A DNA stretch of 64,000 bases from Psychromonas arctica DSM 14288 (GCF_000482725.1 NZ_KI519480.1:16967-80966); one strand, 5' to 3'; shown: positions 16,283-26,768, counted from the stretch's first letter. Translations and numbers: made by a program. The notes: generated by a model not told the origin, from the sequence alone.

Positions 16283-17395
16283 CTATTGATAGGTCGCAGT
16301 GGTTATTTCATTGGATAAAGCAGTCAGTAAATCAACTACTTTGAAACTTGCATTTTCCATCAAGGTTAGTTTTTTAATAGCTTCTTTTTCATTACCGTCT
16401 GCAAAGGCTAATAGTGCCGCTAGCCCATTTTGATGGACTTCTGAATGCGGCCCTTCTATTTTTTTGAATGCATCATGGCTTGTGTATTTTTGACTGCCTT
16501 CACCTTCATAATACCATTTACCTAATCGACACATAGTATGGTCTGCAAAGTCCTGTGCGGATTTACTCGACATACCGAGTATCACTTGGTAAACCTCAAA
16601 CTTCCAAACTACATGATCCATTTTAACGGTTTGAATAAATGAATCGGCTGTGGAGTGTGTGATCACTGAATACATATGTTGCGATAAGTTTACAATTTCA
16701 TTCGCGGTGTCTTCGATTGATGCTGTGCTTGCTGAAATATCACTGCTTTTCTCGCCCACATTATTAATGCCGGAGATAACGTCAGTCATATTTTGGTTCA
16801 CTTTTTCTATCAAGCTAGATATCTCGTTAGAAGCGGTCGAAGAACGTTGTGCCAATGTTCTGACTTCATCGGCCACCACTGCAAAGCCTCTGCCTTGTTC
16901 GCCAGCACGAGCAGCCTCTATTGCTGCATTTAAAGCTAATAAGTTTGTTTGATCTGAGATGCCTTTAATGATGTTTACAAAATTATTAATATCGCTGATC
17001 ACGGTATTTAATTGGCCAACAGCAACTGATGAGGTTTCCGTGTCGGTGGCTATGTGGGAGGTAGAGTTAATGGTTTCGGTAAGCATCGACATGATTTGTT
17101 CAAAGAGTGCTTGCGAAGAGTGGAAACCATCTCGATGGTCAATTAACTCAGAGGTCGAGTGTGCCAAACTTTCTCTAATTTGGTTTACTAAATCCGATGA
17201 TTGTAACCACAGATGATTTAACTCTTCTTGATTTTGGTAGCTACTCACTGTGTTCGATAATTCTGCTGACAGTGCTTGGTTAGACTGTGTTGCTTGGTCG
17301 AGTGCATCTTGCATAGTACTATTTTGTGTCTTCAAGCTGTCTATTTCTGCTTTTAATTGTTCTATTTCTCTTTTTTTGTTGAGATTAAATATCAT
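16283..17395 (-). CDS. soluble chemoreceptor with C-terminal CZB zinc-binding domain
   Basis: 370 residues with no membrane segment or signal peptide. An N-terminal coiled coil (1-60) leads into the methyl-accepting signalling domain, whose hairpin tip ([20 protein letters not shown], then [16 protein letters not shown]) is at about 145-180. The C-terminal 100 residues form a chemoreceptor zinc-binding (CZB) domain with [25 protein letters not shown] and a final HSEVHQNG histidine pair. CZB receptors sense zinc or hypochlorous acid through a conserved Cys-His site. This TlpD-like cytoplasmic receptor has no che genes nearby. Confidence 0.9.
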   Translation of the reverse strand: MIFNLNKKREIEQLKAEIDSLKTQNSTMQDALDQATQSNQALSAELSNTVSSYQNQEELNHLWLQSSDLVNQIRESLAHSTSELIDHRDGFHSSQALFEQIMSMLTETINSTSHIATDTETSSVAVGQLNTVISDINNFVNIIKGISDQTNLLALNAAIEAARAGEQGRGFAVVADEVRTLAQRSSTASNEISSLIEKVNQNMTDVISGINNVGEKSSDISASTASIEDTANEIVNLSQHMYSVITHSTADSFIQTVKMDHVVWKFEVYQVILGMSSKSAQDFADHTMCRLGKWYYEGEGSQKYTSHDAFKKIEGPHSEVHQNGLAALLAFADGNEKEAIKKLTLMENASFKVVDLLTALSNEITTATYQ

Positions 17396-17873
17396 GCATA
17401 CCTCTAGAAGCGCCGCTTCACCTTATTATATTATTATACAATCTTGATCTTAGGCAGGTTTAACTTAAACAACAACTACCTATAAAGGATTGTTTTGGTT
17501 TGATGGAAAAGATTTGATATTGCTCAACAAAAGACTGGTCTATTATTGAATAGAAAGGAGATCAAGGAGAGGGGGGCTGAGAAGGCATCATTAAACAAAG
17601 GGTGTACAACAAAGTAAAGATAAGTAAAGATAAGGTAAAGAAAGATGCAATATCATTTGAATAAAGTGCTTTTCATCAAAGCACTTGATCGTCATGCTTT
17701 AAACAATTTATATCGCTGTATTACACTGGATTCTATTGCGTAAAAAGTTGCTCGTCTATTTTTGAATAAGTATTTTTCACAAGCCTTTTTATGTGCAACC
17801 ATTCTTATGAGGAACAACTTTTTACATCACTTATTACATCATTTTTGTATCGCTGTTTAGCCTAGTAAGCGGG
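17396..17873. other. 478-bp gene-free region with nested inverted repeats
   Basis: AAGTGCTTT (17664-17672) and AAAGCACTT (17678-17686) form a short hairpin. Further right, GTAAAAAGTTG (17740-17750) is perfectly inverted as CAACTTTTTAC (17815-17825), enclosing 64 bp with a nested ATAAG/CTTAT pair. The latter could be a cruciform, small RNA or degenerate mobile repeat downstream of queC. No open frame is credible. Confidence 0.4.
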
Positions 17874-18548
17874 TTAGCGCTTCATTGGTTGTTCATAGTC
17901 AATTGGGTCTATGATGTTGTTTTTTTCAAATGCTTGTAAACGCTCAACACAACTACCACATTCGCCACAGGCTTTTTCTCTACCGTTATAACAAGTCCAG
18001 GTTTTGCTGTAATCTAGCCCCATTCTTAGGCCATCTTTTAAAATGCCGATTTTATCTGTTTTTAAATAAGGCGCATGAATCTCTGTCTTTTCATAATTCG
18101 CAACAGCAGCAACATCATTCATTTTTTCAAGAAAAATAGGGCGACAATCTGGGTAAATATCATGGTCTCCGGAATGAGCGCCATAATAAACTTGCTCAGC
18201 CTTTAATGACACGGCATAACCAATCGCTAATGATAATAAAATCATATTGCGATTAGGCACCACGGTATTGAGCATGTTGCTTTCTTCGTAATCACCTTGT
18301 GCAACGTCTATTGTGTTATCTGTTAATGATGACCCGCCTATGATTTGATTAATTGAAGTAATATCAATCACCTTGTGCTGCACACCCAACTCCTGGCAGA
18401 CTTGTCGAGCTACTTCTACTTCTTTTACATGACGCTGACCATAATCAAAGGTCAATGCGAAGGGGGTTAACCCTTCTTCAATGGCTTTGTGTAAAACAGT
18501 GTATGAGTCCATTCCACCTGAATATATAACCACGACTTTTTTGCTCAT
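17874..18548 (-). CDS. queC: 7-cyano-7-deazaguanine synthase
   Basis: 224 residues from [15 protein letters not shown], chosen because the family begins there and AGGAA precedes it; a longer frame to 18704 is not conserved-looking. The PP-loop SGGMDS (about 9-14) binds ATP, and the C-terminal zinc knuckle is [15 protein letters not shown]. QueC converts 7-carboxy-7-deazaguanine and ammonia to preQ0 in queuosine biosynthesis. queE, the preceding pathway enzyme, is divergent. I see no preQ1 riboswitch in the shared 174-bp region. Confidence 0.96.
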   Translation of the reverse strand: MSKKVVVIYSGGMDSYTVLHKAIEEGLTPFALTFDYGQRHVKEVEVARQVCQELGVQHKVIDITSINQIIGGSSLTDNTIDVAQGDYEESNMLNTVVPNRNMILLSLAIGYAVSLKAEQVYYGAHSGDHDIYPDCRPIFLEKMNDVAAVANYEKTEIHAPYLKTDKIGILKDGLRMGLDYSKTWTCYNGREKACGECGSCVERLQAFEKNNIIDPIDYEQPMKR

Positions 18549-18722
18549 AGCACTTATTTTTCCTATTGGTATTGTTTGATAGCGTGCCGACTTTTTTAAA
18601 ACTGAAACACGATAGCGGCATAATACGCTATTTATGTTGCTGGCTTTACATCTTGCGATATCACGAGTATAAAAACAGCCCACTAAAAGAGTGAGCAAGA
18701 TCAAATAAGGTATTTTACGTCA

Positions 18723-19400
18723 ATGACACAAAACTATAAAGTAAATGAACTGTTTCAAACCATCCAAGGGGAAGGTTTTTACACCGGCGCCCCTGCAATT
18801 TTTGTTCGTTTACAAGGTTGTGATATAGGTTGTGCTTGGTGTGATACTAAACACACTTGGGATATTGACCCGGCAAAACAATCAGAGTTAATTCTATTAA
18901 CTGACAAAAGTACCGAGTCTGATCGCTGGGCAGATGTTTCAGCAAAAGAGATTGTTGATGAAATTAAACGTTTAGGTTACACCGCTAACCTGATCGTGAT
19001 CACCGGTGGTGAGCCTTGCATGTTTGATTTGCGAGAGTTAACTCAAGTATTGCATGAGTTTGGGTTTCAAATACAATTAGAAACGAGCGGTACATATCCC
19101 GTATTAGTCGATGATCAAACATGGGTTACGCTGTCTCCTAAAATTAATATGCGTGGTAAAAAAGAAGTGCTAAAAACAGCATTAGTCAGAGCCAATGAAA
19201 TTAAACATCCAGTCGGAACGGAAAAGGATATTGAACAATTAGATTCCTTATTACAGCAACTTAAATCTGTAAATGATAAAACTATCTGCTTACAACCGAT
19301 CTCTCAAAAGCCTAAAGCAACTGCTTTATGTATGAAAACATGCATTGAACGAAACTGGCGCTTATCAATACAAATGCATAAATATTTAGATATTGATTAA
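18723..19400 (+). CDS. queE: 7-carboxy-7-deazaguanine synthase
   Basis: 225 residues. The radical-SAM cluster motif CDIGCAWC has C33, C37 and C40, the QueE spacing. The N-terminal NELFQTIQGEGFYTG and the SAM-binding VITGGEPCMFD are conserved. It turns 6-carboxy-tetrahydropterin into 7-carboxy-7-deazaguanine with a [4Fe-4S] cluster. Paired divergently with queC, so the two steps are encoded side by side; queD and queF are not in the window. Confidence 0.96.
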   Translation: MTQNYKVNELFQTIQGEGFYTGAPAIFVRLQGCDIGCAWCDTKHTWDIDPAKQSELILLTDKSTESDRWADVSAKEIVDEIKRLGYTANLIVITGGEPCMFDLRELTQVLHEFGFQIQLETSGTYPVLVDDQTWVTLSPKINMRGKKEVLKTALVRANEIKHPVGTEKDIEQLDSLLQQLKSVNDKTICLQPISQKPKATALCMKTCIERNWRLSIQMHKYLDID

Positions 19401-19685
19401 GCCTTTTAAGTCATTGTAATGGCTTTACTGCTTGGCTATTGATACGTTTTAAATTGTATTTGCAGCATCATATAAATAAACGCCTATTTTCTGAATTGGT
19501 TGCTTTGAAAGTGACATGATTAATCATCAGCAATAACTATCGCTGCATGGTGAGTTTTAATGTAATGTGAATGTTTGATCCTTGTTCATTTTCGCGAAAT
19601 ATTAACTAAAAATAGCTTATTATTTGCAGATCCTTGATCCGCTATTGTCATCTATTGATAGGCATCACTAATTCGAGAGCGTTAT

Positions 19686-20636
19686 ATGTTTTTTGAGTCA
19701 CTACAATTTTCATTTTCTATTATTGGTCCCATTTGCTTATTACTCTTTTTAGGCTGGTTGCTAAGAAAAACCGGTACTATTAACGATGCGTTTATCGAAA
19801 CAGGATCGAAGGTTGTATTTAAAGTCACGCTACCGACTTTGTTATTTCTTGGCATTATTAATACAAACCGTGATGCAGAGATCGACTTCCCTTTAATTGT
19901 TTACTCTATTATTGCAAATTTTACTTTTTTTCTGTTCAGCATCTTAGTAACCAAGTATTGGGTCAAAGATAGGCAGGATCATGGTGTGATCATTCAAGGC
20001 GCGTTCCGCAGTAATACGGCGATCATCGGTTTAGCCTACGTAGCAAATGTTTATGGTGATGCGGGTATTGCATTAGCGGCTGTTTATGTGGCTTTTCATA
20101 CCATGCTATACAATATTTTATCAGTGATTATATTATCGCCTAAAAAAGAGGGCGTTAATCCTGTGATGTTAATCAGTGTGTTTAAATCAATTGTTAAAAA
20201 TCCCCTTATTATTGGTATTATGCTCGGTTTGGTGTTCTTTGTTCTTGCCATTCCAGTACCGGACATTGTGATTAATACCGGACAGTACTTTTCAGATATG
20301 ACCTTACCGTTAGCATTGTTATGCACCGGAGGGAGCTTAAATATTCAAGCATTAAAAGATAATAGTTTTAATTGCCGATTTTCGACGCTATTAAAAATAG
20401 TAGTGGGACCGATATTTATAACGGGAGGTGCCTACTTGTTTGGTTTTACTGGCGTCGAGTTGGGGATTGTTTTCTTTATGTCTGCTGCACCAACTGCAGC
20501 CGCAAGTTATGTGATGGCGCGAGCAATGGGCCATAATGCAGATTTAGCGGCAAATGTGATTGCAATGACGACAATAGGTTCACTGCTTACTTGTAGTCTT
20601 GGCGTGTCATTGTTGTATTGGTTGCAGTTGATGTAA
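19686..20636 (+). CDS. AEC-family (auxin efflux carrier-type) transporter
   Basis: 316 residues with about ten hydrophobic segments in two five-helix halves. The first half includes GPICLLLFLGWLLRKTG and GAFRSNTAIIGLAYV; the second ends AAPTAAASYVMARAMGHNA, the AEC C-terminal signature. Bacterial AEC proteins export or import small carboxylates such as malate, malonate or amino-acid derivatives. There is no enzyme gene in the same transcription unit that would specify the substrate. Confidence 0.88.
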   Translation: MFFESLQFSFSIIGPICLLLFLGWLLRKTGTINDAFIETGSKVVFKVTLPTLLFLGIINTNRDAEIDFPLIVYSIIANFTFFLFSILVTKYWVKDRQDHGVIIQGAFRSNTAIIGLAYVANVYGDAGIALAAVYVAFHTMLYNILSVIILSPKKEGVNPVMLISVFKSIVKNPLIIGIMLGLVFFVLAIPVPDIVINTGQYFSDMTLPLALLCTGGSLNIQALKDNSFNCRFSTLLKIVVGPIFITGGAYLFGFTGVELGIVFFMSAAPTAAASYVMARAMGHNADLAANVIAMTTIGSLLTCSLGVSLLYWLQLM

Positions 20637-20660
20637 AGCAACAGGGCTGGTCATACTATG

Positions 20661-20696
20661 TTGAGGCTTAACAATCGTTTTAATGCTATGCCTCAA
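20661..20696. terminator. possible bidirectional terminator
   Basis: TTGAGGC (20661-20667) and GCCTCAA (20690-20696) pair over 7 bp around a 22-nt loop between the convergent AEC and MDR genes. The loop is long and the T run weak, so the call is tentative. Confidence 0.35.
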
Positions 20697-20710
20697 TACT
20701 TATTTCAATG

Positions 20711-21733
20711 CTAAGCGCTAATCTTAACCACTTTTTTGCCGGTAAAGCTACCATCAAGTTGCCCTTGTAGCGCTGCTGAAACAGCATCAGCTGTAAAATC
20801 AACCGTGCTTATTTGTGGCACTTTAATTTCTCCGCTAGCAACACCTTCAAGTAATACATTACTCATAAAGCTCATTTTTTGTTGTGCACATAAGCTCTTT
20901 GCAAGCCAAGCGCCAGCAAGCGACACAATGCAGATGGTTGGACCTTTACGGAACATTTGCTCACGTTCAAAGGTTGGGAGTGCTTTTAAACAAGCAATAC
21001 GACCACAAAAACGCATCAACTCTATATTACGTACGGTGTTTTCACCGCCAATGGTGTCGATCACTGCATCAAATCCCTGTGGACCTAATTCACGACGAAT
21101 TTTTTCACAGAACTTTTTGTCGTGATAATCAAATACTGCATCGGCACCTAATTTTTTAAGTAATTTGTGATTATGTGGCGAAGCTGTAGCAAAAACCGTA
21201 GCACCACGTTGTTTTGCAAATTGAATCGCAAATTGTCCAACGGCACCTGCACCTCCGTCTATAAAGATCGCTTCACCATCTGTAACATCAAGCTTTTCTA
21301 ATGCAATTAATGCCGTCATACCAGCGCAAGGTAAGGCTGCTGCGGTAATAGCAGGTATGCTGTTTGGCACAACGGAAACTGCACAATTAGTCACTTTTGC
21401 ATAACCACTTAATACGCCTTGATCAGCAAGGCTAGCATGCCACATAACTCGATCACCGATATTGGGATAAACTCCTTTTTTGGCATCGACCACCACACCA
21501 ACAGCGTCTAACCCTAAGACATGAGGGTATTGCCACTGAGCAAAGCCCGTTGTTGCGAAGAGTGCATCGACTGAGTTTAATCCTGCATACTCTACTTTAA
21601 TCAATAATTCGTTATCAGCACATTCAGGTATCGGTAAGGTCACTTTTGATAAAGTGATCTGTTGTTTAGGTTCATCTAGTACAATGCCGGACATTGTTGA
21701 TGGGGTGTTTATTGTAGTATTTGCTATTGTCAT
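20711..21733 (-). CDS. MDR-family NADPH:quinone reductase-like oxidoreductase
   Basis: 340 residues. The GroES-like domain (about 25-130, PHVLGLDAVGVVVD) is followed by a Rossmann domain with IDGGAGAVGQFAIQFAKQRGA. The cysteines of the structural zinc lobe are absent, pointing to the zinc-free quinone reductase/enoyl reductase branch of the medium-chain dehydrogenases. It likely uses NADPH on quinones or alpha,beta-unsaturated carbonyls. The start could also be M14 (MSGIVLDEPKQ). It stands alone, between convergent and unrelated genes. Confidence 0.85.
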   Translation of the reverse strand: MTIANTTINTPSTMSGIVLDEPKQQITLSKVTLPIPECADNELLIKVEYAGLNSVDALFATTGFAQWQYPHVLGLDAVGVVVDAKKGVYPNIGDRVMWHASLADQGVLSGYAKVTNCAVSVVPNSIPAITAAALPCAGMTALIALEKLDVTDGEAIFIDGGAGAVGQFAIQFAKQRGATVFATASPHNHKLLKKLGADAVFDYHDKKFCEKIRRELGPQGFDAVIDTIGGENTVRNIELMRFCGRIACLKALPTFEREQMFRKGPTICIVSLAGAWLAKSLCAQQKMSFMSNVLLEGVASGEIKVPQISTVDFTADAVSAALQGQLDGSFTGKKVVKISA

Positions 21734-22329
21734 GGTTAAACTCTATCTCTTAAGGCCTATAAGGAAAGCACCTATATAAGCAATGTTAAAATGTACGATT
21801 TGTAATTTCGTACGGTGACAACATCCTGTTTTATATTCAAAAAAATGCTTTAAATTAGGTTATAACGACGTTAGGAGTCATCCTCTCGAGTCATTTATTT
21901 ATCGACTTACTCAACCTTACCTTTACTGATATTTTGATCAGCTTTGAGGCAGGTATAACCTGTATATATAATCTAATTAATGCTAGTTTGAACTAATTTA
22001 TATTAATATGTCAGCTCTTTACTAAGAACTAACATATTGATTTAAAATAATTTTATCTAATAAATTGATGTGCAACATTGATGTGAATAACAAAAGCACA
22101 ATATTTATGTTTTTCTTTAAAAACTTTTAATACAACAAAATAGTATATTGATGAAAACAGTCTGAATGTTGATATGTTTCAAGCTGCTGAGTTGACTATG
22201 CATAACTGATGCATAATGACTTTATCACCAGGTAAAAAAACATCAGGCAAAGCATTATCATTAGGTAAAGCACTATCATCAAAATACAATAGTAAGCTAG
22301 GTATATATCCCTAGCTTACCAATTTGTTT
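21734..22329. other. 596-bp AT-rich intergenic region with short direct repeats
   Basis: No gene is seen. Between about 22224 and 22285 there are three to four degenerate direct repeats of about 17 bp (ATCACCAGGTAAA, ATCAGGCAAAGCATT, ATCATTAGGTAAAGCACT). They precede the RND-pump terminator. The left part holds the MDR gene promoter. Confidence 0.4.
22292..22319 (-). terminator. intrinsic terminator of the RND pump operon
   Basis: GTAAGCTAGG (22292-22301) and CCTAGCTTAC (22310-22319) form a perfect 10-bp stem with an 8-nt loop, 11 bp past the end of the pump gene on the minus strand. A T-rich stretch follows in that direction. Confidence 0.75.
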
Positions 22330-25300
22330 TTACTGTATTTGTTTTTGTTTCTGCTTAGTTTTACTCATTAGCATATAAAATACTGGCGTAAATAATAAAC
22401 CAAACACTGTCACTCCGATCATTCCTGCAAACACTGCATTACCCATGGCATGACGCATTTCTGAACCCGCGCCAGTGGCTAATACTAATGGAATAACACC
22501 CGCAGTAAATGCGATAGAGGTCATTAAAATAGGGCGTAAACGCATGCGACACGCTTCAATCATGGCATCTAAATGAGAGAGTCCTTGATCATTTCTATCT
22601 TTAGCAAACTCGACCATTAATATTGCATTTTTGGATGCTAATGCAACTAATACAATCAAAGCAATCTGAGTAAAGATATTATTATCTGAGTCAACCAACC
22701 ACACTCCTAATAGTGCTGAGAAGATGGTCATTGGTACAATCAAAATAATTGCTAGCGGTAAACGCAGGCTTTCATATTGTGCAGCCAGTACCATAAACAC
22801 TAACAACACAACTAACGGGAATACATAAACCATGGTATTACCTGCTAATATTTGTTGGAAGGTAACATCTGTCCATTCGTATGTGATACCTGACGGTAAC
22901 GTATCCGCTAGAATCTTTTCAATCGCTTGTTGCGCTTGGCCTGAGCTGTAACCAGGCGCTGGGCTACCATTTAGTTCAGCACTTGGGTAACCGTTGTAAT
23001 GCATTACACGGTCTGGACCAATTGCTGGTGTAACGGTTAACACTGAACCTAGTGGCACCATATCACCGCGTCGATTACGCACTTTCAAATTAAGAATTTG
23101 TGATGGATCTTCACGGAATTCAGCTTCTGCCTGTGCATTTACTTTATAGGTACGGCCAAATAAATTGAAATCGTTAACATATACCGAGCCTAAGTAGACT
23201 TGTAATGCATTAAACACTTCATCTAATGGAATACCTTGAATTAATGCCTGCTCACGGTCGACGTCAATATCCATTTGTGGAACTTGAATGCGGAAGCTTG
23301 AAAAGAGTCCTGTCAGAGCTGGATCTTGACGTGCTTTGCCTATTACTGCTTGTAAGCTATCAAATAAAGCTTCAAAACCTTTGTTGTTACGGTCTTCAAT
23401 CTGTAATTTGAAACCACCTGTTGTTCCTAAACCTTGGATTGGCGGTGGTGGGAATACGGCAACAAAAGCTTCATCGATAGCAGTAAACTGTTGGTTTAAT
23501 TTTCCAGCAATAGCCATCGCAGATCGACTTGGATCAGTACGTTCAGAAAATGCATCTAATGTGGTAAATATAATGGCGCTGTTGGGGCTATTAGTAAAAC
23601 CATTCACCGATAAACCAGGGAAAGCAACGGTATGCGCTACACCGGGCACTTTCAGTGCAATTTTTTCCATCTCTTTCACTACTGCTTCAGTACGATCTAA
23701 ACTTGCAGCATCCGGTAATTGCGCAATCGCCACTAGGTATTGTTTATCCTGTGGTGGAATAAACCCACCCGGTACAGAGTTGAATAAGCTAATCGTTCCA
23801 CCTAATAAAGCAACATAAGCGACCATTACAACCACTGCCATGCGTATTAGTTTTTTAACTAGTTTTTGGTAACCCTGTGCACCACGGTCAAACAATTTAT
23901 TAAATGGTTTAAATAACCAACGTCCAAATAGTGCATTTAAAAAGCGAGTGAGTCGATCCGGTTCGCTATCGTGAGACTTAAGCAGTAATGCAGATAAAGC
24001 CGGAGATAGCGTCAATGAGTTAAATGCCGAGATCACTGTCGAAATAGTAATCGTCAGTGCAAACTGCTTGTAGAATTGACCCGATAAACCGCTGATGAAT
24101 GCTGTTGGAATAAATACCGCACATAACACCAATGCAATCGCAATAATGGGGCCGGTTACTTCACTCATTGCAACACGCGTTGCCTCTATTGGTGATAAGC
24201 CTTTTTCAATGTTTCGTTCAACATTTTCTACCACCACAATCGCATCATCCACCACAATACCGATCGCCAGTACTAAGCCAAATAATGACAGTGTATTAAT
24301 AGAAATACCCAACCAGTTCATAACTGCAAAGGTACCAATTAAAGAAACAGGTACAGCAATAAGTGGAATAATAGATGCACGCCATGTTTGTAAAAACAGG
24401 ATAACAACAATCACCACGAGTGCGATAGCTTCAAGTAATGTCTCAATAACGGCATCAATAGAATCACGAACAAAAATAGTTGGATCGTAAACGATATCGT
24501 ATTCTACCCCAGCCGGAAAGGCTTTAGATAGTTGCTTCATTGTCTCACGCACTTGATCTGATAAGTCGATGGCATTGGCATCAGGGCGCTGGAAGATTGG
24601 AATAGCCAGTGCAGGTTGGCTGTCTAACATCGACCTAAGAGAATAATTATCTTGTCCTAACTCAATGCGAGCAACATCATTCAGACGGGTTAATTGGCCA
24701 TTTTTACCGACTTTAATAATAACTTGTTCAAATTCTTCAACACTTTCAAGACGACCTTTTACATTCAATAAAATTTGAAATTGACTGTCCGTTACCGCGG
24801 GTTGAGCACCTAAACTACCAGCTGCAACCTGTTGGTTTTGCTCACGTAATGCAAGTATAACGTCCATTGCTGTTATTTCACGAGCGGCTAATGCATCGGG
24901 ATTTAGCCAAACGCGCATTGAATATTGACCACCACCAAATAAGCGTACATCACCCACACCCCCTAAGCGCGCTAACTGGTCTTTTACATATAAGTCAGCA
25001 TAGTTAGATAAGTAGGTTGAATCGTGTGTTTTTTCAGGTGAAAAAAGATGCACTACCATGGTTAAATCTGGCGAAGATTTTTCTGCTACCACACCTAATC
25101 GTTGCACTTCTTCTGGTAAACGTGGCAATGCACTATTGACGCGATTTTGTACTTGCGTTTGTGCACGGTCAAGGTCAGTACCCAGAGCAAAAGTAACGGT
25201 TAGTGTCATGCGTCCATCACTGGTTGCTTGAGAAAACATATACAGCATGTTTTCTGTGCCGTTGATCTCTTGTTCGAGCGGTGTTGCTACCGTTTGTGCA

Positions 25301-25476
25301 ATAACCGTTGGATTAGCACCAGGGTAATTAGCAGTCACCACCACAGTTGGAGGCACAACTTCAGGGTATTCACTGATTGGTAATTGAAATAACGAGATGC
25401 TACCCGCAATTAAAATTACCAATGACAGCATAGCCGCAAAAATAGGGCGCTGAATAAAAAAGTGTGAAAATTTCAT
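22330..25476 (-). CDS. RND multidrug efflux inner-membrane pump (AcrB/HAE1 type)
   Basis: 1048 residues, the full length of AcrB/MexB. The N-terminus MKFSHFFIQRPIFAAMLSL is typical, and helix 4 has GIVVDDAIVVVENVER with the two proton-relay aspartates. Two large periplasmic loops and the helix-10 region with TM-lysine are in place. It exports drugs, bile-like compounds or solvents in exchange for protons, as a trimer with the adaptor gene just upstream. The adaptor stop and this start overlap (TAATG). No TolC-type gene is adjacent, so the outer channel is probably shared. Confidence 0.95.
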   Translation of the reverse strand: MKFSHFFIQRPIFAAMLSLVILIAGSISLFQLPISEYPEVVPPTVVVTANYPGANPTVIAQTVATPLEQEINGTENMLYMFSQATSDGRMTLTVTFALGTDLDRAQTQVQNRVNSALPRLPEEVQRLGVVAEKSSPDLTMVVHLFSPEKTHDSTYLSNYADLYVKDQLARLGGVGDVRLFGGGQYSMRVWLNPDALAAREITAMDVILALREQNQQVAAGSLGAQPAVTDSQFQILLNVKGRLESVEEFEQVIIKVGKNGQLTRLNDVARIELGQDNYSLRSMLDSQPALAIPIFQRPDANAIDLSDQVRETMKQLSKAFPAGVEYDIVYDPTIFVRDSIDAVIETLLEAIALVVIVVILFLQTWRASIIPLIAVPVSLIGTFAVMNWLGISINTLSLFGLVLAIGIVVDDAIVVVENVERNIEKGLSPIEATRVAMSEVTGPIIAIALVLCAVFIPTAFISGLSGQFYKQFALTITISTVISAFNSLTLSPALSALLLKSHDSEPDRLTRFLNALFGRWLFKPFNKLFDRGAQGYQKLVKKLIRMAVVVMVAYVALLGGTISLFNSVPGGFIPPQDKQYLVAIAQLPDAASLDRTEAVVKEMEKIALKVPGVAHTVAFPGLSVNGFTNSPNSAIIFTTLDAFSERTDPSRSAMAIAGKLNQQFTAIDEAFVAVFPPPPIQGLGTTGGFKLQIEDRNNKGFEALFDSLQAVIGKARQDPALTGLFSSFRIQVPQMDIDVDREQALIQGIPLDEVFNALQVYLGSVYVNDFNLFGRTYKVNAQAEAEFREDPSQILNLKVRNRRGDMVPLGSVLTVTPAIGPDRVMHYNGYPSAELNGSPAPGYSSGQAQQAIEKILADTLPSGITYEWTDVTFQQILAGNTMVYVFPLVVLLVFMVLAAQYESLRLPLAIILIVPMTIFSALLGVWLVDSDNNIFTQIALIVLVALASKNAILMVEFAKDRNDQGLSHLDAMIEACRMRLRPILMTSIAFTAGVIPLVLATGAGSEMRHAMGNAVFAGMIGVTVFGLLFTPVFYMLMSKTKQKQKQIQ

Positions 25477-26651
25477 TATGGTTCCTTACGGCTTGCTGCT
25501 AATTGTTGTTCTGGTTCACTTAACGTAAAGGAAGCATTGCTACTATCAATCATGGTGACATTTGGAGAAATCGGCATACCCGGACCGACACGTGCTGGGC
25601 CGTTAACCGCAATAACATCACCTTTCTTTAAGCCTGATGAAATTGCGCGTAGATTGCCGTAACGCTCGCCAACTTCTACTAATTTGTATTGTAAAATATC
25701 GCCTTCACCGACGGTTAAAACAAAGCGATTTTTTAAATCGGTACCAATGGCACGATCCGGTATTATTATCTGTTTAGTTACTTCATTTGCCGCTAATCGA
25801 ATACGTGCAAATGAGCCTGAACGTAACTCATCGCTTGCTTCATGGAAAATAGCACGGATACGTAATGTACCTGTTGCAGAGTTAATGCGGTTATCAATGA
25901 AGTTGATATAACCTGAATACGGAAAGTTCTCTTGACCTACTTTTTGCATCACAACTTGTTGCTTACTTGATGCAGTTACATCATTAAATGAACGGTTCCA
26001 AGTACGTTCATCAACATCAAAGTAAGCGTACATTGCTTTGTTTGATACAATTGACGTCAATACGCTTTGCCCTGCAATAACATTATTTCCTTTGGTGATA
26101 TTAGCGCGAGAGATCACGCCATCAATAGGGGAGCGGATTGCTGTAAATTCCAAATCTAATTGTGCAGCTGTCAGCTGTGCCTGTAATGCTGCAAGTTGTG
26201 CTTGGCGTTGACGCAATGTTGATGTGCGCGATTCAGCTTCTTCTGTTGAAATAGCTTTACGTTGACTCAAGCTAACAGCACGCTTTGCTTCACTTTTTGC
26301 TTGGCTTAATGCCGCTTGTGCGCTCATCACTTGCGCTTTTAAGCTAGCCACTACCGCAGCAAAAGGGCGGCTATCTAATTTAAATAATAAATCGCCTTGC
26401 TTAACATGGTCGCCTTCTTTAAAGCTAATTTCTTCTATTAATCCTGAAATACGCGGCATTAATGCGACTTCTTCAGGTGACTCTAAGCGAGACGTGTAGG
26501 TGTGCCAGCTTTGAGTTGGTTTAATTAAAACCTCAGCAACATCAATCGATTGTAAAGGTGCTTGGCTTACTGCCGGTACTGGTTCTTCAGCACAGCTGAT
26601 TAATGTAAAGCTTGCCGCTGCAATAGACGCGGCGATTAGGTGTTTCTTCAT
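25476..26651 (-). CDS. RND efflux periplasmic adaptor (AcrA/MFP type), lipoprotein
   Basis: 391 residues from MKKHLIAASIAAASFTLISC, with GGAGCC just before it. A longer frame to 26681 would bury the signal peptide. The lipobox LISC puts the lipidated cysteine at 20. The biotinyl-lipoyl-like halves flank a coiled-coil hairpin (about 95-170: KAQVMSAQAALSQAKSEAKRA, split here only by position), then beta-barrel and membrane-proximal domains. It links the inner-membrane pump to an outer channel and is translationally coupled to the pump gene. Confidence 0.93.
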   Translation of the reverse strand: MKKHLIAASIAAASFTLISCAEEPVPAVSQAPLQSIDVAEVLIKPTQSWHTYTSRLESPEEVALMPRISGLIEEISFKEGDHVKQGDLLFKLDSRPFAAVVASLKAQVMSAQAALSQAKSEAKRAVSLSQRKAISTEEAESRTSTLRQRQAQLAALQAQLTAAQLDLEFTAIRSPIDGVISRANITKGNNVIAGQSVLTSIVSNKAMYAYFDVDERTWNRSFNDVTASSKQQVVMQKVGQENFPYSGYINFIDNRINSATGTLRIRAIFHEASDELRSGSFARIRLAANEVTKQIIIPDRAIGTDLKNRFVLTVGEGDILQYKLVEVGERYGNLRAISSGLKKGDVIAVNGPARVGPGMPISPNVTMIDSSNASFTLSEPEQQLAASRKEP

Positions 26652-26768
26652 GACGAGGCTCCAATAAAATATTGCGAGCATAATACGAAACTAAGTCGTG
26701 ATAAAAAAGAATGGTTTTTTAATTTCATTAATGCCAATATCGCATCAATGTTTTAATAATTAACTATT

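Noticed and set aside
18549-18704. N-terminal extension of queC
   Set aside because: The family starts just before the SGGMDS loop; the added residues include a hydrophobic run and cysteines with no family match.
18549-18722. preQ1 riboswitch between queC and queE
   Set aside because: No conserved preQ1 aptamer hairpin and A-rich tail could be found on either strand.
22224-22285. CRISPR-like short repeats
   Set aside because: The units are degenerate, about 17 bp apart, without uniform spacers, and no cas gene is present.
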